This document shows, piece after piece, positions 25,456 to 35,786 of a stretch of 64,000 nucleotides of DNA. The notes under the pieces are model-generated. The model did not search any database. It was not told the origin of the DNA and saw only the letters and a program-made list of their open reading frames with translations. Each line of letters starts with the position of its first letter. Position 1 is the first letter of the stretch. The translations under genes were made by a program, and so were the position numbers. Source of the DNA: Acidiflorens sp963841945 (GTDB lineage: Bacteria > Acidobacteriota > Terriglobia > Terriglobales > Acidobacteriaceae); contig CAWJFC010000016.1 of NCBI GenBank assembly GCA_963841945.1, positions 62,001-126,000 of the forward strand, written 5' to 3'.

Positions 25456-25511
25456 TTGACACCAGCTTTCCTGTTAATGGATACTTATTCATACGATTGG
25501 ATTTTTATTCA
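25456..25511 (+). promoter_or_regulatory. argR operon promoter overlapped by two ARG boxes
   Basis: TTGACA (25456-25461), an 18-base gap and GATACT (25480-25485) form a plausible sigma-70 promoter. Two near-consensus ARG boxes cover the -10 and start region: TGGATACTTATTCA at 25478-25491 and TGGATTTTTATTCA at 25498-25511 (consensus TGAAT-N4-ATTCA). Their centres are 20 bp apart, the spacing known for the operator of E. coli argR itself (other arg operators use 21). ArgR bound with arginine would shut off its own operon. Confidence 0.8.
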
Positions 25512-25532
25512 TTGGGATATTTCCAGACTTTT

Positions 25533-25973
25533 ATGTCGAAAACGGCGCGGCACAAAGCGATTCTTGATCTCCTCGACGATGGCCCGGTGGAGAGCCAGGA
25601 GGCATTGCAGCACATCCTGGAGCGCAAAGGGATTGAGGTGGGGCAGGCGACGCTCTCGCGCGATATTCGCGAGTTGAAGCTGGTGAAGGGATCGGAGGGT
25701 TACCGGCGGGCTACGGAGAAGTCGGTAGCCGAGGGCGTTCTGCCTTCGGTGATGCATCTGGCCCACCAGTTTGTGCTGGAAATCCGGCAGGCGCAGAACA
25801 TGCTGGTGGTTAAGACTACGGTGGGCAGCGCGCAGCCGGTGGCGGCGGCACTGGATGCATCGCATTGGCCTGAGGTAGTGGGGACGATTGCGGGCGACGA
25901 TACCGTGCTCGTGATCGCGACGGACAAGAAGAAAGCGCAGGCGCTGGCGCTACGAATTCGCGAGATGGGTTGA
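25533..25973 (+). CDS. argR: Arginine repressor ArgR
   Basis: A 146-residue ArgR/AhrC repressor. The N-terminal winged helix has HKAILDLLDDGPVESQEALQ and QATLSRDIRELKLVKGSEGY (the conserved SRD recognition helix). The C-terminal arginine-binding hexamer domain has NMLVVKTTVGSAQPVAAALD and EVVGTIAGDDTVLVIATDK (the GT.AGDDT motif, whose Asp residues bind arginine). The frame is open from 25497, but that start lies inside an ARG box and upstream of the predicted transcript start, so I use ATG 25533. First gene of argR-argF-argG-argH; it should repress the operon when arginine is plentiful. Confidence 0.95.
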   Translation: MSKTARHKAILDLLDDGPVESQEALQHILERKGIEVGQATLSRDIRELKLVKGSEGYRRATEKSVAEGVLPSVMHLAHQFVLEIRQAQNMLVVKTTVGSAQPVAAALDASHWPEVVGTIAGDDTVLVIATDKKKAQALALRIREMG

Positions 25974-26099
25974 GTGGAAGCTTACACATGGGCCCAAGGG
26001 GCTGCGTGGGGATGCCGACAGGCCATTTCGGTGGGGTTTTTGTCGATCAAGCTTTAAAGCAAGGCTCGATTTTTTTGAAATGGAGTGCAGAACGCAGAA

Positions 26100-27140
26100 A
26101 TGTACAAAACGCAAATGAGAAGTGAACCCATGGCGGTCAACAATTCGGCACACGTGCTCGCAGAGCCCGTGGCGCCGCGCGATCTGATTTCGGTGCATGA
26201 TCTGGCGCCGGCAGAGATTCAGCAGCTTTTTAATCTGACAGCGATGCTCAAGGCGCGGCCGGCGGATTTTCGCGGCGTGCTGGCGGGCAAGCAGATGGTG
26301 ATGTTTTTCGAGAAACCGTCGCTGCGCACACGGCTCACCTTTGAGGCAGGAATGGACAGCCTGGGCGGGAGCACTTTTTTTGTGGACCAGACGGCGAACC
26401 GGTTGACGGCGCGCGAATCGCTGTATGACATCGCGCACAATCTGGAGCGCTGGATCGACATTATCGTGCTGCGTACGTTCAAGCATGCGACGGTGGAAGA
26501 GATGGCGACCTACGCGGGGGTGCCTGTGATCAATGCGCTGAGCGAACTGGAGCATCCTTGCCAGGCGCTGGCGGACTTCTTTACCTTGCACGAACATTTT
26601 GGCGATCTGAAAAAGATTCATTTTGCTTATGTGGGCGACGGCAACAACATGGCGCACTCGCTGCTGCTTGCGGGAGCTTCGCTGGGCGCAAAGGTTTCGA
26701 TCGCCACGCCGGAGAAGTATGGATTGAATCCGGTGATCCTGACGATGGCGCAGGCGATTGCGGAGGAGACTGGGGCGACGCTGCGCATTGGGAACGACGC
26801 GCGCAAGGCGGTAAAGGGCGCGGACGCGGTGTATACCGACACGTGGGCGAGCATGGGTCAGGAGAGCGAAGCGGCGGAGCGGCAGGCGATTTTCGCGCCC
26901 TTCCAGGTGAATGCTGGGCTAATGGCGCTGGCCGCGCCGCATGCGCGGTTTATGCATTGCCTGCCGGCGCATCGGGGATGCGAGGTTACGGATCAGGTGA
27001 TTGATTCGCTGAATTCAGTGGTGTTTGATCAGGCGGAGAATCGCCTGCATATTCAGAAGGCGATTCTGGTTTGGCTGTTGAGCGGCGGCGTGGGATCGTT
27101 CTTCCATCCTGGCTTTTCGACGAGGAGCGCACATGCCTAG
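26100..27140 (+). CDS. argF: Ornithine carbamoyltransferase
   Basis: Makes citrulline from ornithine and carbamoyl phosphate, the sixth step of arginine synthesis, in the cytoplasm. Visible motifs are the carbamoyl-phosphate loop FEKPSLRTRLTFE (SxRTR), HPCQALADFFTLHEHF, the FAYVGDGNNMAHSLLLAG ornithine-side block, YTDTWASMGQE and the Cys-loop FMHCLPAHRG. The length is about 346 residues, slightly longer than usual because of an N-terminal extension. ATGs at 26100, 26115 and 26130 are all possible and none has a strong ribosome site. The end overlaps argG by eight bases, so the two are probably coupled. Aspartate transcarbamoylase is excluded by the HPCQ and HCLP motifs. Confidence 0.95.
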   Translation: MYKTQMRSEPMAVNNSAHVLAEPVAPRDLISVHDLAPAEIQQLFNLTAMLKARPADFRGVLAGKQMVMFFEKPSLRTRLTFEAGMDSLGGSTFFVDQTANRLTARESLYDIAHNLERWIDIIVLRTFKHATVEEMATYAGVPVINALSELEHPCQALADFFTLHEHFGDLKKIHFAYVGDGNNMAHSLLLAGASLGAKVSIATPEKYGLNPVILTMAQAIAEETGATLRIGNDARKAVKGADAVYTDTWASMGQESEAAERQAIFAPFQVNAGLMALAAPHARFMHCLPAHRGCEVTDQVIDSLNSVVFDQAENRLHIQKAILVWLLSGGVGSFFHPGFSTRSAHA

Positions 27141-28368
27141 GGAAAAAATCGTTTTGGCGTATTCGGGAGGGCTCGACACCTCCATTATTATTCCGTGGCT
27201 GAAGGAGAACTATGACTACGACGTGATCGCGATGGTCGCCGACGTGGGCCAGGGAGATGACGTTGAGGCGGTGGTCGATAAGGCGTACAAGACTGGCGCG
27301 AGCAAAGTTGTAGTCGAGGACCTGCGGGAAGAATTTTTGACTGGCTACGTCTGGCCGGCGTTGAAGGCTGGAGCCGTGTATGAGAACAAATACTTGCTGG
27401 GCACTTCACTGGCGCGGCCAGTGATTGCCAAGCATCAGGTCGAGGTCGCTTTACGCGAAGGCGCTTCGGCGGTGGGACACGGATGCACCGGCAAGGGCAA
27501 CGATCAGGTACGGTTTGAGATGGCCTACCAGGCGCTGGCTCCCGAATTGAAAGTGGTGGCTCCGTGGCGCGAGTGGGATTTGAAGTCGCGTGAAGATTGC
27601 CTGGATTACGCCGAGAAGCGCGGGATTCCGGTGGCGCAAAGCCGGGAGAAGATTCACAGCCGCGACCGAAACCTCTGGCATTTGAGCCATGAGGGCGGAG
27701 AGCTGGAGGATGCGGGAAATGCTCCGCTAGCTTCGACTTGGCAGATGACGCGATCGCCACAGGATGCTCCGAATGAAAATGAGCAGGTGGAGATTGGATT
27801 TGAGAAGGGCGTTCCAGTTTCGGTGGGCGGGCAGACGCTCGATCCGGTTTCGCTGGTGGAATTGCTGAACGAGATCGGTGGAAGGAATGCGATTGGGCGC
27901 ATCGATCTGGTGGAGAACCGTTTTGTCGGGATCAAGTCGCGCGGGTGCTACGAGACTCCGGGTGGAACTTTGCTGCTGGCGGCACATGGCGAACTGGAGG
28001 CGCTTTGCCTGGATCGCGAGGTGCTGCACTTCAAGCAGCATGTGGCATTAAAGTATGCAGAGCTTGTGTACTTCGGGCTTTGGTTCACTCCGCTGCGCGA
28101 GGCTTTGGATGCGTTTGTTGACATTACGCAGCAGAACGTAACCGGCACAGTTGCGCTTTCGCTCTATAAGGGCAATGTGAGCGTGGTGAGCCGGAAGTCG
28201 CCGCACTCGCTCTATCGCACGGATCTTTCTTCGTTCACGATGGGCGCGGGTTATGATCAGAAGGACGCGGAGGGATTCATCCGCATTCTGGGATTGCCTT
28301 CGCGCTGCCGCGCGGCGGCGGACCAGAATCGCGGGGTCGCGGCCGGCTTGCACGAGGCTTCCAAGTAG
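27133..28368 (+). CDS. argG: Argininosuccinate synthase
   Basis: A 411-residue enzyme joining citrulline and aspartate at the cost of ATP to AMP. It starts MPREKIVLAYSGGLDTSIII, the N-type PP-loop (SGGLDTS). Other signatures are NKYLLGTSLARPVIAKHQVE, GHGCTGKGNDQVRFE, SREKIHSRDRNLWHLSHEGG and GCYETPGGTLL. GAGGAG precedes the ATG, and the start lies within the end of argF. Standard length for the family. Part of the arginine operon under the ARG boxes. Confidence 0.97.
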   Translation: MPREKIVLAYSGGLDTSIIIPWLKENYDYDVIAMVADVGQGDDVEAVVDKAYKTGASKVVVEDLREEFLTGYVWPALKAGAVYENKYLLGTSLARPVIAKHQVEVALREGASAVGHGCTGKGNDQVRFEMAYQALAPELKVVAPWREWDLKSREDCLDYAEKRGIPVAQSREKIHSRDRNLWHLSHEGGELEDAGNAPLASTWQMTRSPQDAPNENEQVEIGFEKGVPVSVGGQTLDPVSLVELLNEIGGRNAIGRIDLVENRFVGIKSRGCYETPGGTLLLAAHGELEALCLDREVLHFKQHVALKYAELVYFGLWFTPLREALDAFVDITQQNVTGTVALSLYKGNVSVVSRKSPHSLYRTDLSSFTMGAGYDQKDAEGFIRILGLPSRCRAAADQNRGVAAGLHEASK

Positions 28369-28433
28369 CGCTCGGTGGGAGAGGAAGTGCGTGCTTGCCC
28401 AAGGAGTTCTGGCGCCGTTGGCACAATGCATAG

Positions 28434-28457
28434 GTCCTTCGCTTCGCTCAGGATGAC
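28434..28457. repeat. CTTCGCTCAGGATGAC-type repeat between argG and argH
   Basis: GTCCTTCGCTTCGCTCAGG followed by ATGAC. The same element in longer forms lies at 13225-13273 and 60173-60226. It interrupts the otherwise tight arg operon and leaves a 110-base argG-argH gap. Confidence 0.7.
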
Positions 28458-28478
28458 AATGGGAGAAAAGGTTTCTCT

Positions 28479-29885
28479 ATGAAGATGTGGTCGGGTCGCT
28501 TTCGGCAGGGACTTGATCCGGAGTTCGAAAAATGGCAGCGGTCGTTTGATTACGACAAACGGCTGCTGCCTTTTGAACTTGCGGCAAGCCGCGCACATGC
28601 GCGGGCGCTGGAGCATGCGGGTGTGTTGAGTACGGAGGACCTGGCTGAAATTCTTGATGGCCTCAGCAAGATTGCGCGGCTGGCCGAGACATCCGCGGAA
28701 TTTTTGAACGACGCTGAAGCGGAAGACGTTCATCATTTTGTCGAGAAGAAATTGGCGGCCTTGATCGGCGGCAGCGGATACAAGCTGCACGCTGGGCGCA
28801 GCCGGAACGAGCAGATTGCCACCGATCTGAGGCTGTTTGTACGGGCTTCGATCGACGATCTGCAGAATCTTCTGGCCGATTGGATCGAGGCGATTATTGC
28901 CCGCGCGGAAAGCGCCGGCGCCGCGGCGATGCCTGGATTCACTCATCTTCAACCTGCGGAACCTGTGCTGGTGGCGCATTGGCTGCTGGCTTATGCCGAG
29001 ATGTTTTTGCGCGATTCGGAGCGATTGGCTTCTTGCCGGAAGCGGGTGAATGTTTGTCCGCTAGGTTCGGGGGCGATTGCCGGGGCTACTTTGGCGCTGG
29101 ACCGACGCGCGATAGCGGCGGAGCTTGGCTTTGACGACATCACCACGAACAGCATGGATGCTACCAGCGATCGTGATTTTGCGATTGAGTTCGGGCAGAC
29201 TTTGCTGGTGTTGTCGCTGCATCTGAGCCGCTGGGCGGAAGAGATGATTCTGTTTTCGACTTCCGCTTATGATTTTGTGGTGCTGCCGGAAGCCTATTCG
29301 ACTGGATCGAGCGCGATGCCGCAGAAGAAAAATCCTGACCTGCTCGAGTTGGTACGCGGAAAAGCGGCACGGGTAGCGGGGTTTGCTACTGCACTCGAAA
29401 CGGCGGTCAAGGGATTGCCGCTGGCTTACAACAAAGATCTGCAGGAGACGCAGGAGCCTTTGTTCGGCGCGGCCGATACAGTGACTTCGATGCTGCCGCT
29501 GGTGACGGGATGGATGCGGGCGGTCGAATTCAACTTCGCGAAGATGGATGCGGAGGCTCGGTCCGGATTCATGAACGCGTGGGCGGCAGCGGCTTATCTG
29601 GTGGAGCGCGGCGTGGCTTCGCGGCAGGCGCATGAGGCGGTCGGAAAAGCCGTGCAGCTTTGCCTGGAGTTGAAATGCAATTTGCAGGATTTGTCGATTA
29701 AAGATTTGAAGGCGATTCATCCGGCGTTCGACGCGGATTTGCCGGCGCGACTGGAACTCGGCGAAGTGCTGGCAATTCATGATGTGCCGGGCGGGACGGC
29801 GCCGCAGCGGGTGCAGGCGGCGATTCGGGATGCACGGGCCCGGGTCATCGCGCTGCGACCGCAAGCGCAGGCGGCCATCGGCTAG
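28479..29885 (+). CDS. argH: Argininosuccinate lyase
   Basis: A 468-residue fumarase/aspartase-superfamily enzyme that splits argininosuccinate into arginine and fumarate, the last step of the pathway. It begins MKMWSGRFRQGLDPEFEKWQ. EDVHHFVEKKLAALIG and KLHAGRSRNEQIATDLRLFV carry substrate-binding residues, FTHLQPAEPVLVAHWLLAYA carries the catalytic His region, and GSSAMPQKKNPDLLELVRGK is the flexible signature loop with the catalytic Ser. Full length. Ribosome site GGGAGAAAAGG. Last gene of the arginine operon. Confidence 0.97.
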   Translation: MKMWSGRFRQGLDPEFEKWQRSFDYDKRLLPFELAASRAHARALEHAGVLSTEDLAEILDGLSKIARLAETSAEFLNDAEAEDVHHFVEKKLAALIGGSGYKLHAGRSRNEQIATDLRLFVRASIDDLQNLLADWIEAIIARAESAGAAAMPGFTHLQPAEPVLVAHWLLAYAEMFLRDSERLASCRKRVNVCPLGSGAIAGATLALDRRAIAAELGFDDITTNSMDATSDRDFAIEFGQTLLVLSLHLSRWAEEMILFSTSAYDFVVLPEAYSTGSSAMPQKKNPDLLELVRGKAARVAGFATALETAVKGLPLAYNKDLQETQEPLFGAADTVTSMLPLVTGWMRAVEFNFAKMDAEARSGFMNAWAAAAYLVERGVASRQAHEAVGKAVQLCLELKCNLQDLSIKDLKAIHPAFDADLPARLELGEVLAIHDVPGGTAPQRVQAAIRDARARVIALRPQAQAAIG

Positions 29886-29980
29886 ACTCGCCTTAGACCC
29901 ATCCCTCCCTCTCGTAACAGTCTTTCGATCTTTCTTTACTGTCCAGCATCTAACTTTGCATACGAGTTAGGAGCCTTCAC

Positions 29981-31321
29981 CTGATCGGACGAATCCTTTT
30001 CTTAGCTATCTTTCTTGCGCTAATTTATGCGGTGCAGCGTTTCTGGTTTTTGCGGGCATGGAACTGGATCTCCGCCGTGGCCGGAGCGCAGTGGCGTGCG
30101 GGTTTGCAGATCGCGTTGATTGCCGCGGCTCTCGCTCTGTTTGCTGCGCTCTTTGATTCCCTGCTTGGACACGTGGTTTCGCGGGCTCCTTTTGGCAAAA
30201 CTCTCATCACTTTTTCGCGGCTGTGGGTGGTTGCGTCTTTGTTCGCGCTGATTGCGGTGAAGTCGGTGGGCGGCATTGAGTGGGTTACTGCGGCGATCTC
30301 GAATTTGCGGCACGGAGTTGCGATTAACGCTCATGGCGAGTCGGGCTTCGACGCCTCACGGCGAACGCTGTTTCGCTATGCCGCTTTTTTGGCGGGGAGC
30401 GTTCCGTTCCTGGCGGCCACCTATGGATTTGCCGCTGGGCGTTTGCGCTATACGGTCGAGCGCGTCGATGTGCCGATTGCGAATCTTCCGCCGGAACTGG
30501 ACGGGTTGCGGATTGCGCAGTTGAGCGATATTCATATTGGGGATTACATGCCTCCGCGGGAGATTGCGCGGGCGGTCGCGATGGCGAATGAACTCTCGCC
30601 TGACATTTCATTTGTCACCGGAGACTTTGTTTCGAGCGAGGGCGATCCGCTGGATGCCTGCATTGGGGAACTCGCCAAACTGCGCGCCCCGCTGGGCGTT
30701 TGGGGATGCAATGGGAATCATGAGATTTATGCGGGCGTGGAGGATGAAGCGGCGCGGTTGTTTCAGTTACATGGCATGCAGTTGCTGCGGGCGCGCAATC
30801 AGGTGATCGAGCATAACGGCGGGCGCTTTAATTTGCTTGGCGTCGATTATCAGCGGGATCACATGGTTTCAGGCGAGCGCACGGGGCCCATGCTCGAGGA
30901 AATTGCGCATCTGGTGCGGCGCGACATGCCGAATGTTCTGCTGTCGCATAATCCGAATTCGTTTCCGCGCGCGGCGGAGTTGGGGATTGAGTTGAGCCTG
31001 GCTGGGCACACGCATGGCGGGCAGGTGAAGGTAGAGATTGTGGATCACAATATTTCGCCGGCGCGGTTGATTTCGCCGTTTGTGGCGGGATTATTTTTGT
31101 TGCCGATTGCACCGACTGCTAACAGCGAGCAGTCGTCGGTCGTTAGTCGTCAGTCGTCAGTTAAAGCTCATGGCGCCAGCGGGGGCACACTTGCCTCGGG
31201 TGGTGCAGACGGAATTTCGAAGGCTGCGCTTTATGTGAATCGCGGGCTGGGAACGTTTGGATTTCCGGTGCGACTGGGCGTGCCTCCGGAGATTACTTTG
31301 TTGACGCTGCGGCGGCCGTAG
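29981..31321 (+). CDS. Membrane-anchored metallophosphoesterase (YkuE/YaeI-like)
   Basis: A 446-residue protein with several N-terminal membrane helices and a calcineurin-like phosphoesterase domain: LRIAQLSDIHIG, FVTGDFVS, WGCNGNHEIY, NVLLSHNP and LSLAGHTHGGQV supply all metal-binding motifs. YkuE/LpxG-type relatives cleave UDP-diacylglucosamine or other phosphodiesters at the membrane. The first conventional start is GTG at 30032, but it has no ribosome site. AGGAG at 29969-29973 is placed seven bases before an in-frame CTG at 29981, which adds LIGRILFLAIFLALIYAV, a first membrane helix. I therefore prefer CTG. Near the C-terminus about 30 residues (NSEQSSVVSRQSSVKAHG) come from a repeat element inserted in frame. 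Confidence 0.82.
   Translation: MIGRILFLAIFLALIYAVQRFWFLRAWNWISAVAGAQWRAGLQIALIAAALALFAALFDSLLGHVVSRAPFGKTLITFSRLWVVASLFALIAVKSVGGIEWVTAAISNLRHGVAINAHGESGFDASRRTLFRYAAFLAGSVPFLAATYGFAAGRLRYTVERVDVPIANLPPELDGLRIAQLSDIHIGDYMPPREIARAVAMANELSPDISFVTGDFVSSEGDPLDACIGELAKLRAPLGVWGCNGNHEIYAGVEDEAARLFQLHGMQLLRARNQVIEHNGGRFNLLGVDYQRDHMVSGERTGPMLEEIAHLVRRDMPNVLLSHNPNSFPRAAELGIELSLAGHTHGGQVKVEIVDHNISPARLISPFVAGLFLLPIAPTANSEQSSVVSRQSSVKAHGASGGTLASGGADGISKAALYVNRGLGTFGFPVRLGVPPEITLLTLRRP
31121..31163. repeat. In-frame AGTCGTC repeat inside a coding region
   Basis: Repeated AGTCGTC/GGTCGTT/AGTCGTC/AGTCGTC units. It resembles the AGTTCTCAGTTCTC repeats at 48574 and 53804 in period (seven bases) and in its CAGT core. 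It adds a Ser/Gln/Val-rich stretch between the GHTHGGQV-containing core and the last strand of the metallophosphoesterase. Confidence 0.6.
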
Positions 31322-31358
31322 AACTGTCCAGCAGTCCGCCAATGTACACTTTCCTGCT

Positions 31359-32288
31359 ATGTATTCCCGACGAGGATGTTGCAGCACACTGCTCATTATG
31401 CTGATACTTACCGCGCGATTCGCGATCGCTCAATCCGTTCTACCGCCCATTCCAAACTATCCGAATACAGAAGCCGGTCTCGCACAACTGATGGGCGATA
31501 TGCTCTCTCTGCAAAAGAAGGGAGACGCTGCATCGCTGTCTCCCTATTTGCAATCTCTCGTTCTCCCTAACCCCGACCGCTGGTTTACTTCCGAATTCGG
31601 AGACGCACGTTGCACCGAAAAGCAACTCGGACCAGATGATTGCCTTGGTCCGCGGATGGCTTTGGCCTATCGCCCCTTGGCGAAAGTTCTGCCGGCATCG
31701 TTTTCACTGACTCTAAGTGACCTTCTTCACGAAGGGATGACCAACTTTGAGGCGACCAACTATATTGAGGAATGCCCGGGTCCGCAGCGGATAGTCGCTG
31801 CTCGGGCGTTGGTGGGAGGACTTACGACGACTCCGTACCTGTCCGACTCTCTATCAGGTCTCGTTCAGCATCATGAGCAGCTTTACGTTCTTTGGGCCTA
31901 CAGCGAGACCAAGGAGACGACCCTTCCATTCTTCGTCTATTGGGAAGGCTCTTTCCGATATCTCGGGATGCTTCACCCCGCCTCAGACGACGCGCTACAC
32001 AGCGATGCTGCCGGAATAAACCCTCAAGCCGAACCGTCCGCTCACTATCTGACCGAAGATCAACTGGAAATGAAGAAGGTTCTGAATGATCAGGCGCGCG
32101 GCCAGAAAACGGTCGTGCTTCGCGTAATGGTTGATCTTAATGGGACGCCGAAAGATGTCACCTACATTCGTGGCCCCAAATCGGAGAAAAAAGGCGCAAT
32201 CAAACGGGCTAAGAAACGCCACTACGATGTACCATCGGTTATTCGGGCTATCCATGCTAGGGTGTTTCCGCTTTGTGTTAATGAGTAG
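31359..32288 (+). CDS. Secreted protein of unknown function, TonB-C-like end
   Basis: A 309-residue protein with an N-terminal signal (CCSTLLIMLILTARFAIAQS). The body has no family I recognise (GLAQLMGDMLSLQKKGDAAS; RWFTSEFGDARC). The region KTVVLRVMVDLNGTPKDVTY followed by IRGPKS resembles the first strands of TonB C-terminal-like domains ('v.V.v.idp.G.v..v...'), but the usual continuation is absent. It is a lone gene between the phosphoesterase and gyrA. Base composition is a little lower in GC than its neighbours. Confidence 0.6.
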   Translation: MYSRRGCCSTLLIMLILTARFAIAQSVLPPIPNYPNTEAGLAQLMGDMLSLQKKGDAASLSPYLQSLVLPNPDRWFTSEFGDARCTEKQLGPDDCLGPRMALAYRPLAKVLPASFSLTLSDLLHEGMTNFEATNYIEECPGPQRIVAARALVGGLTTTPYLSDSLSGLVQHHEQLYVLWAYSETKETTLPFFVYWEGSFRYLGMLHPASDDALHSDAAGINPQAEPSAHYLTEDQLEMKKVLNDQARGQKTVVLRVMVDLNGTPKDVTYIRGPKSEKKGAIKRAKKRHYDVPSVIRAIHARVFPLCVNE

Positions 32289-32348
32289 TTCCCACCGCTG
32301 ATTGAGACGGTGCCCTGTCGGATCCTCTCCAGAATATTGATCAGATCA

Positions 32349-32357
32349 TGCTATAAT
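32349..32357 (+). promoter_or_regulatory. Extended -10 promoter upstream of gyrA
   Basis: TGCTATAAT, a perfect -10 with the TGn extension, 140 bases before the gyrA start in an A/T-rich stretch. The -35 position (about 32329) is poor, as is usual for extended -10 promoters. A GAGAACTGACAACTG-type repeat follows in the leader. Confidence 0.6.
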
Positions 32358-32460
32358 TTACCTGCTGGAAAATTCAATCAAGTTATTGTAAATAAAGCAA
32401 TTAGAGTCGTGTTTGCGAGCCTCCATCGGAGCCGCCGGTGCCATATCGCGACGGGTCTTG

Positions 32461-32490
32461 CTGAGAACTGACAACTGAAAGCTGAGAACT
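32461..32490. repeat. GAGAACT-family repeat in the gyrA leader
   Basis: CTGAGAACTG, ACAACTGAAAG and CTGAGAACT, three degenerate copies of a seven-base unit (GAGAACT). It ends eight bases before the gyrA ATG. The same family precedes ftsI and mraY. Confidence 0.7.
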
Positions 32491-32497
32491 ATTTTTC

Positions 32498-35164
<2,667 letters not shown>

Positions 35165-35165
35165 C

Positions 35166-35193
35166 GGGTCACCGGTCGCAGGTCACCGGTCAC
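35166..35193. repeat. GGTCACCGGT repeat downstream of gyrA
   Basis: GGGTCACCGGTCGCAGGTCA then CCGGTCAC: two copies of GGTCACCGGT 15 bases apart. Further copies lie at 36804-36855 and, inside rsmH, at 55526-55558. Confidence 0.75.
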
Positions 35194-35423
35194 TGATTCG
35201 GGAACGCGATTCCTCGGGATCATTCCGTAGATGTCTCAGCGCTTCGATCTCCCTGCGCCTCAATCTTTCAGCGCCTCGATTTCGGGGCTTCCAGGTGAGC
35301 GGCGCATCGTTCGCGGCTGGCATCGTTATAACTCTGATGATCCCATGACGGTCGTAATCTTTTTCTTGCTTTCCGGCCATGCTGCAATGGTTGAGGGTTG
35401 GCCTGATTTCGGCTGGAGGCGAG
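35194..35423. other. Intergenic region, nothing recognised
   Basis: 230 bases after the gyrA repeat. A frame crosses it, but it lacks a ribosome site and family features. Confidence 0.35.
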
Positions 35424-35543
35424 ATGAATCTTACGATTCTGGTGGCGTTGGTGGCAGCGGGCGGAGCTGTTTTTGGTCTGGCGAGGATGGTGGTGCACTC
35501 GATCGCGCGCAGGGGTGAGCGCGGCGCTCAGACGACGCGATAG
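35424..35543 (+). CDS. 39-residue single-span membrane peptide
   Basis: An ATG with GGAGG five bases upstream opens a 40-codon frame ending in TAG at 35541. The product begins MNLTILVALVAAGGAVFGLA, one membrane helix, and continues with a basic tail (RMVVHSIARRGERGAQTTR). The strong ribosome site and the clean helix-plus-basic-tail design support a real small protein. The function is unknown. No partner is evident. Confidence 0.5.
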   Translation: MNLTILVALVAAGGAVFGLARMVVHSIARRGERGAQTTR

Positions 35544-35588
35544 GGTCACCTCAACGGCGGAAGCGGGCCTTTGGAGTTTGCCGTTATC

Positions 35589-35604
35589 GCTGAAGCGTTG
35601 CGCC
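35589..35604. repeat. Degenerate CTGAAGC repeat copy
   Basis: GCTGAAGCGTTGCGCC, 15 of 16 matches to the half-palindrome at 11041-11056. The rest of 35544-35786 has an imperfect hairpin (GCAACAACA/TGTTGTCGC at about 35607-35633) and no gene. Confidence 0.5.
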
Positions 35605-35786
35605 TCGCAACAACACTTAGCTTCCTGTTGTCGCGCGAGCTGAGAGCCGTTACCCCCGTCACTTCCTGATTATCCCTTAGGTCATCTATCGTTAACTTTG
35701 AAGATACTCTGCGCTCCTCGTGTGCCGTTTTTTGGCGCATTGGAGTTGCCTCGGCTTCATGGCGAGATTTCTTATAGCAGGATTTT

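Noticed and set aside
25497..25532. Upstream TTG start for ArgR
   Set aside because: It falls inside the second ARG box, close to the predicted transcript start, and adds residues not seen in the family.
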